This document shows, piece after piece, positions 20,250-29,131 of a DNA stretch of 64,000 nt. The notes under the pieces are model-generated. The model made no database searches. It saw only the letters and a program-made list of their open reading frames with translations, and had not been told where the DNA came from. The number at the start of each line of letters is the position of its first letter. The stretch's first letter is position 1. The position numbers were made by a program, and so were the translations under genes. The stretch is from positions 1 to 64,000 of the forward strand of contig CAXXKZ010000016.1 of the NCBI GenBank assembly GCA_963665545.2. The letters are read 5' to 3'. This DNA is from G963665545 sp963665545 (GTDB lineage Bacteria > Pseudomonadota > Gammaproteobacteria > Xanthomonadales > SZUA-36).

Positions 20250-21968
20250 TCATCGCTCAACATAAGGGAGGTCATCCCGGGCGATCCATCCAATCCTTTT
20301 TCTCTCGAGACCGGAAACGAATCCGGAGGTCACGCCCATCGGCGTGGACACCGAATGGAACAAACTGGGGTGGTATTGGGACATCACTGCCTCTGGCGAG
20401 TATCCCATCAGCACCAGCAGGGTTGGGAACACTTCAAAATGTGAGACCCTGCCGAAATTGAGCTGGGATGCGATCTTGAGTCTCCGACTCAGTTCTGGGG
20501 CTTCGGTGATTGCGAGCAGCGGGACCAGAACTTCGTTCAGAGTGGCTGGGACTTGTCTGCAGTGCGTTATGGTGGAACCATCTTCCATCAGGCTCTGGCC
20601 GTGATCGGAGGTGTAAATTATCAAGCTCTCCTCCAAATCGAGATCTTCCAGCAGGACACGAAAAAACTCGTCGACCGACCAGGAAATTGCATTCATATAG
20701 GAATTGACCAGGCGTTCACGAGACGAGATGGACTCATCGGGCGCCATGGAAGGGGAGTACTTCGAAAAGTACGCGGGATACATTCTTGCGAACGGAAAGT
20801 GTGCCCCCATCTTGTTGACCACCACGAATTGAGGGTCCGAACGTGACAAAATGGTACGCAGCCATTTTGCGGCCTTCATGTCTACTTGATCGGGCGCCCC
20901 ATCAATATTGATGTGAGAATCGATGAGAATCTGTTCCTCCTCTAGCATCAAGTTTCTCGATTTTTTGAATATCCTCCGACCGTCGATGAAGTTCGAGTGA
21001 AAGCCGGCCGCCTTGGCGTATTTCCAGATGGAGGGGTTGGTCAAGAGGTGAGTCTTGTTTGTGGTGAGCAGATCCGGGTTGGCGCCGAGGCGAAGAATCG
21101 CATTGCTCAATTTGGTGCACTGATTGGAGGAAGTGGCGAATCCGAAATTGACGATACGATGCTCGTTGTCGGTGAGATACGGAGTGACTCCGCGGGGTAT
21201 GTTGAGATCGATGAAATCGCCTGCGATGCTCTCGTCGATGATTAAAGCAAGGTGGCGTACCGCGGGCTTGTTCACCGGTTTGATGCCCGGATCGGCCTTG
21301 TACTTTGATGACGGACCAGCCGTGGGCCCGCCCACCGGCCCGATGCGTCGATTGGACGTGAACCCTGATGACGGACCAGGCAAAGCCAGAACGGCCGCAA
21401 CACCTAGCGTATGGAAAGGCAAGGGCATTCCACGGGTCTGACTGCCGAATGTGCCCGCAAATATGAAGACAATCACAGAAATCAGGAAAACCGACACCAG
21501 GGGCACCACCGAATGCCAATTTTGGTAGGGACCCTGAAAGCGAGGAGGCATCACCATGCCGACCACCAAAACCAGCGTTCTGATCAGGGATGAGGCTATG
21601 TAAGTCCCGTAGAAATTGAGGACATCCTGTACAGGAACATGTGCGTTGAGCATCGCTTCCCCGGCCTGGACCGTCAGTCGGTTTTCAGCAATCGAGTAGT
21701 AGATATCTCCGATCAAGGTTGCAATTGCGATCGGAGCGATCCAGATCAGCCGGCAGAGTTTCGATGGCGAGAAGGCCACCAGCAGGATAGACCCAATCCC
21801 AAAGAACCATATGGCAACGAAAATGAACAGGTCCAACCAATCGTTCCTGGTTAGATAGCCCGATAACCGTGCCAGCATTTCGTGGGTGGTCAGAAAGACC
21901 CCAGCCAGTACCAGAACCAACTTGACAACGAACAAGCGAGATTTGGTTTCGCTGGAAAATTTCAACAA
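20250..21968 (-). CDS. Sulfatase-fold membrane enzyme (phosphoethanolamine-transferase-like)
   Basis: A 572-residue protein. Four to five membrane helices occupy the first ~200 residues and a periplasmic alkaline-phosphatase/sulfatase-type domain follows. Family landmarks are LALIIDESIAGDF (equivalent to the GE-T/S nucleophile region), FVVVNKMGAHFPF (the H-x-P region) and IYTSDHGQSLMEDG (metal-binding DHG). The nucleophile position reads Ser-Ile where EptA-type enzymes have Thr-Ser, so activity is uncertain. It could decorate a polysaccharide or lipid A with phosphoethanolamine or a similar group. It is transcribed with the broken membrane-protein gene below it. Confidence 0.75.
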   Translation of the reverse strand: MLKFSSETKSRLFVVKLVLVLAGVFLTTHEMLARLSGYLTRNDWLDLFIFVAIWFFGIGSILLVAFSPSKLCRLIWIAPIAIATLIGDIYYSIAENRLTVQAGEAMLNAHVPVQDVLNFYGTYIASSLIRTLVLVVGMVMPPRFQGPYQNWHSVVPLVSVFLISVIVFIFAGTFGSQTRGMPLPFHTLGVAAVLALPGPSSGFTSNRRIGPVGGPTAGPSSKYKADPGIKPVNKPAVRHLALIIDESIAGDFIDLNIPRGVTPYLTDNEHRIVNFGFATSSNQCTKLSNAILRLGANPDLLTTNKTHLLTNPSIWKYAKAAGFHSNFIDGRRIFKKSRNLMLEEEQILIDSHINIDGAPDQVDMKAAKWLRTILSRSDPQFVVVNKMGAHFPFARMYPAYFSKYSPSMAPDESISSRERLVNSYMNAISWSVDEFFRVLLEDLDLEESLIIYTSDHGQSLMEDGSTITHCRQVPATLNEVLVPLLAITEAPELSRRLKIASQLNFGRVSHFEVFPTLLVLMGYSPEAVMSQYHPSLFHSVSTPMGVTSGFVSGLERKRIGWIARDDLPYVER

Positions 21969-22008
21969 AGGGCGCGACCAATCTGAGGGGCGCTAATTTT
22001 CGCAGAAA

Positions 22009-24234
22009 TTACGAGCAATCGGAATGCCCAGCGTGTCGCGATAGACGGCGTGTGATCATTTCGCCGAACGCATCTGTAACAGCATGTGATGCGGGAGCGG
22101 TGTATGGGAAGCTCTCCGCATGATCGAAGTGGTGACGCATGGCGGCATTACATTCAAATACGAATAATCGCCCGTCAGGGAGCACTGTGAAATCAATACC
22201 GAAGAAATCAAGCCCGATAATTTTCTCGATCCGTTCAAGGCGCTTCATATTATTCGATCCGATGTACGACACCATATCTCGGAGGAAGGATTTCTCTTCT
22301 TGCTGTAAATCCGAATCCGTTTTCATTTTGTGGTAGCGATCGAACGAATGAACCATCCAGTCCCTGTGATAGGCATTCGTCACCGGATACCAGTTGCCGT
22401 CGATGCTGAACGCCCGCAACTTGTTAAACAGGCCCCGTTCATCCTTCAAATTGTGATAAGCAATTGCGTAGTACCTGCCAGGCCCATGACTGGCTAGGTA
22501 ATTGCCAAATTCATTGACATCGGATATGAGCGCAACGCCAAGGCCTGTGTGCGTAGTTGTCGGACGCAGTATCATGGGAAATTGAAGCTCTGCCGCCCTC
22601 ATGCGATCAAGCGGCCCATACAGTGCATTCCCTGTGTGCGAGAACCTGATAGTCTTCGGAAATACCACACCATCCAAAGTGGAGAGCCGGCGGTAGTTTT
22701 CCTCTCTGGTTGTCAGCATAATCCGGGCGGGATGGTTGATGACTGGAATGCCCGGATACCGTTCCAGAAGTTTCACCAAAACCTCGAGTTCGTCTTCCAT
22801 CCGTTCCGGCACTGAAAGAGTGTTCAAAAGCAGGTGAAATGGCGGGGCAGGGAATGCCAAATTGAGCGAATTGTCATAAAGGTTCATGACAATGACATTG
22901 ACTTCTTCCCCGTTGAGTAGGTGTTTAAGTGAATAATGTCCGCCGCTTAGTCTGGCTACGTAGTCGTTGATACGCCTGCGCAACTTGCGGTCCCGGTTCT
23001 TCAAACCCCTCGTGCGCAGTATGACGGGAAGTCCGGCTCTCAAGTCCCCGCTCACCTGATAGGGTGTCACCGCAACAGCTTGTTTTAGCACTAACTCGGC
23101 TTTCTCTCGCTCACCAAGGTGCTCTAAGAGGCAAGACAGCGATCTCGATGCATCCAGGTTTTTCGGCATCTGGTGTAGTACTTCTTCGAACGCGGGAACA
23201 GCGAGCGAAAACTGACCTTGCCTCAGCATAGTATTGGCGAATTCAATCAATCCCTCGGTGCTGGTCATCGTTTGCTTGGAGAAAATACCTTTGGAGTTCA
23301 TGAAGACAGCTTCAAAACAATCTGGCCCGGTTGTTTGGAAGTACGTATTCCTGTGCCTGACTCTTTTCAGAATACGTTGATAGATGGGGTTAAAACTGAG
23401 TTGTGACGTCGGAAAATCAACATTTGCGCGGAGCCGGAACAAAAGTCTGCCGCTTTCTTCAATAAAGGCGGTTCGACCATGGAGTGCCTTGTGATTATTC
23501 ATAAATACCAGGTCTCCCGCCTCCAACTTGAGTCTGAGAGCAATTTCCGGGTCACTGACAGCCTGCCCAAGTTCATGAAGTGCGCTTTGACTTGTTCCGT
23601 CCAGCGAATCTTGCTGCGTGGTTGCCCCCTTACTAAGCTGGGCGTCGTAATAGGAAATTCTCTGGTCACCCCTCCTGCCGGACAGTACGGGCTTGAACAC
23701 GCCATCTGCAAATGGAAAAACTGGCTGGCGGAGGGCTTGAATGGTGGCCTTGCTCAAACGGCGCAGAATGTCCTCAACTGGGACAATTAAAGTGTCCCCT
23801 CCCGACTGGTCAGCCTCTACACATTGCAAGCCCCACAGGTTGGGGGGTGATTGCAGCCAGGACGAATCGGAATGCGGGGCGATGCCGGCATGGGTTTGGC
23901 TGTAGTTTGTGCCAACACGTCCAATGGTATTGATTGCCGGATTCACTTTTATTTCCGTGAAGGAGAACCTGGCCCAAATCGATCTGCCACCGAGTAGGTG
24001 TGTAATGGCCCGGGCGAGCGTGACAACATCAGGCATACCATCTGCGCCCGCCGCCGCACGCGTACCTGAAATCACAATTGCATGCGGATACTTGATCAGT
24101 GCTGCAATTGTCTGCCTGGCAAGCGCTTCAAGATGACCATCTCCAGGATCAATGCTGACCTCCGGCTCGTCAATATGCAGGGCCGGAATGGTTCGTGGTC
24201 CGAGGTTTTGAGCTTGTTCAGTGCCGCGCCGCAT
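22009..24234 (-). CDS. Three-part fusion: TauD/TfdA-like dioxygenase, TPR-like region, ATP-grasp domain
   Basis: This 741-residue protein is last in the predicted lasso-peptide operon. Residues ~40-275 are a TauD/CAS-type Fe(II)/2-oxoglutarate oxygenase with the facial triad H121-x-D123 (APHSDSSW) and H252 (HKALHGRTAF), and the 2-oxoglutarate-binding Arg near 267-269 (LLFRLRAN). Residues ~325-395 resemble TPR repeats (LIEFANTMLRQGQFSLAVPA, LSCLLEHLGEREKAELVLKQ). Residues ~445-741 look like ATP-grasp, with FPMILRPTTTHTGLGVALI as the lysine/glycine-loop equivalent and IDFTVLPDGRLFVFECNAAM as the Mg-binding end. It could hydroxylate and ligate or cross-link the acidic precursor. Function is inferred only from domains and position. 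The frame is intact. Confidence 0.75.
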   Translation of the reverse strand: MRRGTEQAQNLGPRTIPALHIDEPEVSIDPGDGHLEALARQTIAALIKYPHAIVISGTRAAAGADGMPDVVTLARAITHLLGGRSIWARFSFTEIKVNPAINTIGRVGTNYSQTHAGIAPHSDSSWLQSPPNLWGLQCVEADQSGGDTLIVPVEDILRRLSKATIQALRQPVFPFADGVFKPVLSGRRGDQRISYYDAQLSKGATTQQDSLDGTSQSALHELGQAVSDPEIALRLKLEAGDLVFMNNHKALHGRTAFIEESGRLLFRLRANVDFPTSQLSFNPIYQRILKRVRHRNTYFQTTGPDCFEAVFMNSKGIFSKQTMTSTEGLIEFANTMLRQGQFSLAVPAFEEVLHQMPKNLDASRSLSCLLEHLGEREKAELVLKQAVAVTPYQVSGDLRAGLPVILRTRGLKNRDRKLRRRINDYVARLSGGHYSLKHLLNGEEVNVIVMNLYDNSLNLAFPAPPFHLLLNTLSVPERMEDELEVLVKLLERYPGIPVINHPARIMLTTREENYRRLSTLDGVVFPKTIRFSHTGNALYGPLDRMRAAELQFPMILRPTTTHTGLGVALISDVNEFGNYLASHGPGRYYAIAYHNLKDERGLFNKLRAFSIDGNWYPVTNAYHRDWMVHSFDRYHKMKTDSDLQQEEKSFLRDMVSYIGSNNMKRLERIEKIIGLDFFGIDFTVLPDGRLFVFECNAAMRHHFDHAESFPYTAPASHAVTDAFGEMITRRLSRHAGHSDCS

Positions 24235-24270
24235 TTATTTGTTCCAACCAGTTAGCCCGCGTTCTCACCG

Positions 24271-25164
24271 TTAGTGGGGCTGTCCGGACACTTTCTCCAG
24301 AATGCGACGCCTGATTGTTCCAAGGTCACGGTAGCGCCTGGGATACTCCAGGCGATAAAAACTGATCAGGGACGTAAGACGGGATAGTTCTTCGAACTGC
24401 GAAGAAATGAGATCTTTCTCCTCGATGTCGAGCAGGAACGAATGTTTCACCAATTCAATCAATGCATCCCTCGCCGAGATTTCGGTGATCGTTGTGCATA
24501 TTGCCTCTTCGCCCAGAAAAAAGACTTGGCTTAGCCTCCTGGCTTGATTGCAGTACTCTATTTTTCCCTTGGCCATCAAGCGGGTTTTGGTGGTGTACTG
24601 AACCGGTGCTGCGGTTTCTGCATCTTTGCCGATCAAGGCTTCCAGGCTGTCTTCCCACAATCGGATTGAGGGATGTCCCGGAAGAATAAAGTATTCATCA
24701 TCCTCCTCATACAGTACCAGCCCGTCATCGGTGATCAGGCGAAAACCATGGGTTGCGAAACTGACAGCGAGCGTCGATTTGCCCCGACCGGAGAGGCCAA
24801 TAAACGCGGTGCCAGCACCGTTAATCTCAACAGTGCTGGCGTGAAACACGAGTTTCCGTCGCTTGCTTAGCGCCAGCGGGAGAACCTGGTTCAGGTAGAG
24901 ATTCTGGACGGTCTCTTCGGTTATTCCAGGGGCCGGCCAACATTGAATGGTGAGCCCGTCTTTCGATACCTGGAAATCTGCCAGGCCGGGGAAACGCAAC
25001 AAGTAACCGGAGGCGGCACGACAAAATTGCACGAAGGGAGAACCATCCGGCATTGTATTTTGGTGAAACAGGCTGGCAGTTAACTCACGCTGCCGGCGAA
25101 CACATACTACCTCCAAGGCATCAGTCAATTTCTTGCTGAGTTCATCACTTGTTGTTGCGACCAA
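24271..25164 (-). CDS. HPr-kinase-like protein of the lasso-peptide cluster
   Basis: A 297-residue protein with a P-loop FIGLSGRGKSTLAV (Walker A at about residues 123-131) and LITDDGLVL (146-147, metal-binding acidic pair), as in HPrK/P C-terminal domains. Related kinases in lasso clusters phosphorylate the precursor. The predicted core here lacks a C-terminal Ser, so an internal Ser or another role is possible. A TTG start at 25164 is used; the open frame extends about 15 codons further upstream (NDAYHWKQAPL) with no standard start codon. It lies 36 bases before the fusion gene and 45 bases after the precursor stop. Confidence 0.78.
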   Translation of the reverse strand: MVATTSDELSKKLTDALEVVCVRRQRELTASLFHQNTMPDGSPFVQFCRAASGYLLRFPGLADFQVSKDGLTIQCWPAPGITEETVQNLYLNQVLPLALSKRRKLVFHASTVEINGAGTAFIGLSGRGKSTLAVSFATHGFRLITDDGLVLYEEDDEYFILPGHPSIRLWEDSLEALIGKDAETAAPVQYTTKTRLMAKGKIEYCNQARRLSQVFFLGEEAICTTITEISARDALIELVKHSFLLDIEEKDLISSQFEELSRLTSLISFYRLEYPRRYRDLGTIRRRILEKVSGQPH

Positions 25165-25371
25165 AGGTGCTTGTTTCCAATGATATGCATCATTCTTAAT
25201 CTGCGCGCCTCAACCGTCGTCGTCGCAGTCTTGTTCGTCAGAATTTGGGCGCATGCTGCCGTCGCAGTCCTCCTTGGAGCCGCCGCTTCCCATGGTTAGT
25301 TGTGCCATGAAGTGGTCCAATAGATTGTACAACCCAGTTAAGAGATAATTTATTTAACTGGGAGAAGTAAA

Positions 25372-25665
25372 TTGAGAAGAAGAAAAAAGTATTCAAAGGA
25401 GTTCAAACTGGATGCAGTCAGTTTGGTAGTCGATCAAGGTTATAGCCGTGCAGAAGCTGCCAGAAGCCTTGGGCTTAATAGCAATATGCTCGGTCGTTGG
25501 GTTTCAGAACACCGAGCTGATGGTGGGCAATCTTTCCGCGGGAACGGCAAACTCACCCCGGAACAGGAAGAAATCCGGAAGTTAAGATCGCAGGTCAAAA
25601 ACCTGAAAATGGAGAAAGAAATCCTAAAAAAAGCGACGGTCTTCTTTGCCAAAGAAATGAAATGA
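25372..25665 (+). CDS. IS3-family OrfA (helix-turn-helix protein)
   Basis: 97 residues starting at a TTG (RRRKKYSKEFKLDAVSLV). The helix-turn-helix reads YSRAEAARSLGLNSNMLGRW. A leucine-zipper-like end (LRSQVKNLKMEKEILKKAT) follows, as in IS3 OrfA. Its stop overlaps the orfB start (ATGA), where the -1 frameshift fusion OrfAB is usually made; an AAAAAA run occurs upstream (25625-25630). Confidence 0.9.
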   Translation: MRRRKKYSKEFKLDAVSLVVDQGYSRAEAARSLGLNSNMLGRWVSEHRADGGQSFRGNGKLTPEQEEIRKLRSQVKNLKMEKEILKKATVFFAKEMK

Positions 25666-26540
25666 AATATTTGTTTGTCACCCAACACAAGAAGACCTGG
25701 CCAATCGACCTGATGTGTCGAGTACTGGGTGTCAGCCGACAAGGTTATTACCACTATCGGCGAATTACAGAAGCCAGGCTGGCGGATCCGGAGCACCAGG
25801 AGATGCTGGACTGGATGAAGGATATAGCCGTTGCCAGCCAATATACCTATGGCCGGCGGCGCATGAAAAGAGCGATGAATGCATTGGGTTTTCCGATCAG
25901 CAGAACGAAGACCGTGAACCTGATGAAAGAAGCGGTTATTCAAGTTCGTCATAAAAAGAAATTCAAAGTGACCACCAACAGCAATCATAAATTGCCGTTA
26001 TTTGAAAATTTATTGGAACGGCAATTTGACGTTGAGCAACCCAACCAGGTTTTTGCTTCAGACATCACCTATGTCTGGACCCAGCAAGGCTGGTTGTATC
26101 TGGCTGTTGTGATTGATTTATATTCCAGAAAAGTTGTGGGCTGGAGTATGAGCAGCCGAATGACCGCACAGCTGGTGTGTGATGCATTGACGATGGCGAT
26201 CTGGTTGCGCAGGCCAAAAGCAGGCTTGATCCACCATTCTGACCGCGGATCCCAATATGCCAGTAAAGCTTGCAGGCGATTATTGAAAGCGCATGGCTTC
26301 AAAGGCAGCATGAGCCGAAAAGGCGACTGCTGGGATAACGCTGTTGTGGAGAGCTTCTTCGGCAGCCTGAAGCAGGAACGGGTGCACTGGCGACACTACC
26401 AGACCCGCTATGAAGCCCAGCAGGATATCCTGGATTACATATCGATGTTTTATAACAGTTACAGACTGCATTCGTACCTCAATTACAGAAGTCCGAATCA
26501 GTTTGAAATGGAAATGACAGAATTAAGAAAAGTTGCTTAA
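25662..26540 (+). CDS. IS3-family transposase OrfB
   Basis: 292 residues with a complete retroviral-integrase-type DDE set: Asp in FASDITYVW, Asp in HHSDRGSQY and Glu in DNAVVESFFGSLK. The N-terminal HTH_21-like part is present (VLGVSRQGYYHYRR, YTYGRRRMKRAM). The last part (YNSYRLHSYLNYRSPNQFE) is a family hallmark. Intact, so presumably functional. Confidence 0.95.
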   Translation: MKYLFVTQHKKTWPIDLMCRVLGVSRQGYYHYRRITEARLADPEHQEMLDWMKDIAVASQYTYGRRRMKRAMNALGFPISRTKTVNLMKEAVIQVRHKKKFKVTTNSNHKLPLFENLLERQFDVEQPNQVFASDITYVWTQQGWLYLAVVIDLYSRKVVGWSMSSRMTAQLVCDALTMAIWLRRPKAGLIHHSDRGSQYASKACRRLLKAHGFKGSMSRKGDCWDNAVVESFFGSLKQERVHWRHYQTRYEAQQDILDYISMFYNSYRLHSYLNYRSPNQFEMEMTELRKVA

Positions 26541-26718
26541 CTGGGTTGTATCAAATAGCTTGACCACGTCACCACTGTGCCGTAGTTCACGAGCTCGGGC
26601 TTCGACCATGGCAACTTTCTGGACTGGTTTTCGCCGGACTCTGGCTCAGATGGACCCTTAATACTCTTCTCTTCGTACATTACTCGCACCCTTGTGTCGG
26701 CCATTTGCCGCATGATTG

Positions 26719-28602
26719 CTAATCATACGGAAACAGTCTATCGCAACCAAATAAACCAAACAATACCCGCAAGGATCGTCCTGGCGACTCGCTGTTTGAG
26801 CACTCATCGTCCAACAGGCGGATTTCATTGGGTTTTACCCATTCTGTCCGGGCGTAAGAGACCGTGTCAGATAGGTCACGTTCCATTTTGGCGATGACTC
26901 TGGCGACCACAGATGAGAACTCAGCCTTACTTCTTCTTTTGAGCACGAGCTGGGGCATCAAATCTTGCAGAGCTTGGGTGTGTATCCACTTCCTCCTGCG
27001 TCCTTTCAGGAATAATCTCGCCGGAGTAGAGACGGCGAACTGGACGATTCTCGCGTCATCCATTGGGTGTCGTCTTTCTATTCCCACCCTTGCCGCCCTG
27101 ACTTCTGAAGATTCGATAGGATAGGACTTGAATGCGTGGTGGAGCATTTCCAGCAAGTGCAATTGGCCGGGATGCCGCACTGCTGGAACTGGCTGGGAAT
27201 GAAACGTCGCGCGGCGCAAGCGAATGAGTTCCTGTAACTTTGGGGACAGCCAACAATTCCTCTCAGCCGTGCTTTTCTTTCCAGAAGAGTGACGGATCTT
27301 CTTTAGCCCTTTCTGGAGTTGAACGGGTAGTAGCGGGAAGACACCGTGCCTGAGAAACCAGTACGACGTGCGTTGAAAGCCAAGTTCGTGGATGTCGGAC
27401 CTGGCGCATCCGATAAGAGATTTCCAGCGACACCGCAATAGTTCCTCGGCATAGTAGTCGCGGCTGCCGCCCAGCCACTCATCACCGCCCAGACCGGTCA
27501 GCAAGACGCGGCTGCCGGTCGAAGCGATACCCTCGAGCATGCCTGTGAAGATCGCCACGGTGGGGTAGTCAGGCGTAGTACGGTAAACCCGGGCTTGCTC
27601 CTCGTACCACGAAACAGGCATATCATCTGGAGGAATTTCATGAATATCCATGCCGAGAATGTCGCCTACTGCCCGACAGAACCGGAGTTCATTCGTGGCG
27701 GTATTATCGTCAAAAGCCAGGGAATAGGCTTCAACCCCGGGTGACGGCAGATTGTCCAGTTGCTGCAGGTGTGCTGCCGCACACAGTACTGCAGAAGAGT
27801 CCAGTCCACCACTCACCTCTATAGAAACAGACTCTTTCGCTCGGGAGTGCCTGCGTACGTTATCGAGAAACAATTCGCGGTAGTGCTCGACGTACTCGTC
27901 ATCGCCGGCATAGGCCTGTTCGGACCAAATGTCAGGTTCCCAGTACTGTCGCACCTTCAGGGCGCCATCCCTGCATTCCAGGCAGTGTGCGGCTATCAGC
28001 CGGTATACTCCTTCCCAGAGGGTTTCGTCACGGGAATACCAATCTGCTGCGAGGTATTCGGCCAGCATATGTTGATTGGGCCTTTCAACAATTCGGGGCA
28101 GTGTCATAACGGCATGTAGCTCGGATGCGAAAACCAGCGTTCTGCCGTCTCAGTAATAGTGGAATGGCTTGTGGCCCATGCGGTCCCGCGCGCAAAAGGC
28201 TCGCTTTCGATGGGTATCCCAAATCACCATTGCGAAATCACCTTCAAGATGAAGTAGGAACTCTTGTCCCCAATGCTCATAAGCGCGGAGTGCCAGTTCA
28301 GCGTCAGAACGGGTTCGTAACTGGGCGTTTTGTTGGAGCAATTCGCGTCTCAACTCGATCCAATTACTCAACCAACCGTCCATGACAAGGACCAAGCTGG
28401 CGTCCTCATTGAGGAGAGGTTGTACCTCCTCGAGTGATTCCGGTGTTGTATGCAGCATGCACTGCCCGAGTGCCGCAGCCTCCCCAATCCAGTGATTGAT
28501 GCCATTGGGTCCACGATGGGACATGGCAGAGGTCATACCCGCAATTTGACCAGGGTCGACTGGTGCACCGTCAAAGTGAATAATGCCGGCGATGCCGCTC
28601 AC
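26719..28602 (-). pseudogene. Asparagine-synthetase-like lasso cyclase (McjC type), in-frame TGA
   Basis: The N-terminal glutaminase-like domain starts MSGIAGIIHFDG, so the catalytic Cys2 of true glutamine amidotransferases is Ser; lasso cyclases do not need it. After ARDRMGHKPFHYY there is TGA at 28150-28152, then DGRTLVFASELHAV in the same frame. The synthetase domain has the PP-loop SIEVSGGLDSSAVLCAA and LLTGLGGDEWLGG. Total length is about 627 codons. This enzyme would adenylate the Asp/Glu side chain and close the ring on Gly1. The stop probably replaced Trp (TGG to TGA). The precursor leader gene follows within 40 bases. Confidence 0.82.
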
Positions 28603-28731
28603 GTCACTGGCATTTTTTGCACCCGGGATTGAGATTCATGGAGAACATGCTGTCAGCAAGAAGTCCTTTCGCTGGGCCTCGATGAGCCCTTCCTCGTTCT
28701 CAGCACGGACGGTATCATAACTCGGGCCGAC

Positions 28732-28759
28732 TTGGTAAGGCGGATTTCGAGGCTATAAT
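28732..28759 (+). promoter_or_regulatory. Predicted sigma70 promoter for the RRE-B2 pair
   Basis: TTGGTA (28732-28737), a 16-base spacer and a perfect TATAAT (28754-28759) lie 81 bases before the start of the PqqD-like gene. The intergenic region 28603-28840 also separates the divergent cyclase, whose own promoter I could not place. Confidence 0.55.
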
Positions 28760-28840
28760 GAGGCCTGAGCGACTGCAACGTCGTAAAATTGCCCTGCAGC
28801 GTGGCAATCGGCCGTTCATAACCCTCGCAGAGGAAGGCAC

Positions 28841-29131
28841 ATGATGACAGGGGAGCTATCCCACAAAATTGAAATATCTGCCGATGTGCTCGAACAAGAC
28901 CTCGGTGGCGAAACCGTTCTTATGGATTTGAAAAGCGGAGCCTACTTTGGACTAGATGTCACGGGTACTCGCATTTGGCAATTGATTCGTGAAAAGGAGG
29001 ATTTGCCATCGGCGTTGGAGGCCTTGATGGCGGAGTTTGATGTGGATGAAGCCCAACTACGGAAAGATGTACGGGATTTGTTGGCTGACTTGTCCGAGGC
29101 GGGACTGGTTTCGCTGGGACCTATATCCTGA
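28841..29131 (+). CDS. PqqD-family protein, RiPP recognition element of the lasso cluster
   Basis: A 96-residue small winged-helix protein: LEQDLGGETVLMDLKSGAYFGLDVTGTR gives the three-strand sheet, followed by helices (RIWQLIREKEDLPSALEALM, VDEAQLRKDVRDLLADLSEAG). Such RREs (B1 proteins) bind the leader peptide motif and deliver it to the peptidase and cyclase. It has a strong ribosome site (AGAGGAAGG). Its stop overlaps the start of the B2 gene (TGATG), giving tight coupling. Intact. Confidence 0.88.
   Translation: MMTGELSHKIEISADVLEQDLGGETVLMDLKSGAYFGLDVTGTRIWQLIREKEDLPSALEALMAEFDVDEAQLRKDVRDLLADLSEAGLVSLGPIS

Larger units (their letters stand above)
25313..26566 (+). mobile_element. Complete IS3-family element inserted in the precursor gene
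   Basis: The ends are inverted repeats sharing TGGTC and, after a few variable bases, TACAACCCAGTTAAG (left end at 25313, right end at 26566). They enclose overlapping orfA and orfB reading opposite to the host operon. No 3-5 bp direct repeat is evident at the flanks (GAAG versus CGTC). This means either the duplication has mutated or the ends lie a base or two away. The element is intact and could be active. Confidence 0.88.
25210..26680 (-). pseudogene. Lasso-type RiPP precursor peptide, split by an IS3 insertion
   Basis: Upstream part: ATG at 26680 with AAGGGTG six bases before it encodes a 38-residue leader ending RKLPWSKPELVNYGTVVT, up to the IS end at 26567. It contains the P-W/Y-x-x-P-x-L-x-x-Y-G-x-V leader motif read by PqqD-like RREs. 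Downstream part (25312 to the TGA at 25210-25212): MAQLTM, then a predicted 26-residue core beginning GSGGSKEDCDG and ending EQDCDDDG. Thr is at position -2, Gly at 1, Glu at 7 and Asp at 8, as ring formation requires. Two Cys could form a disulfide. The gene sits between the cyclase and the kinase genes. No target duplication is visible, and the two parts join out of frame by one base. Confidence 0.72.
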
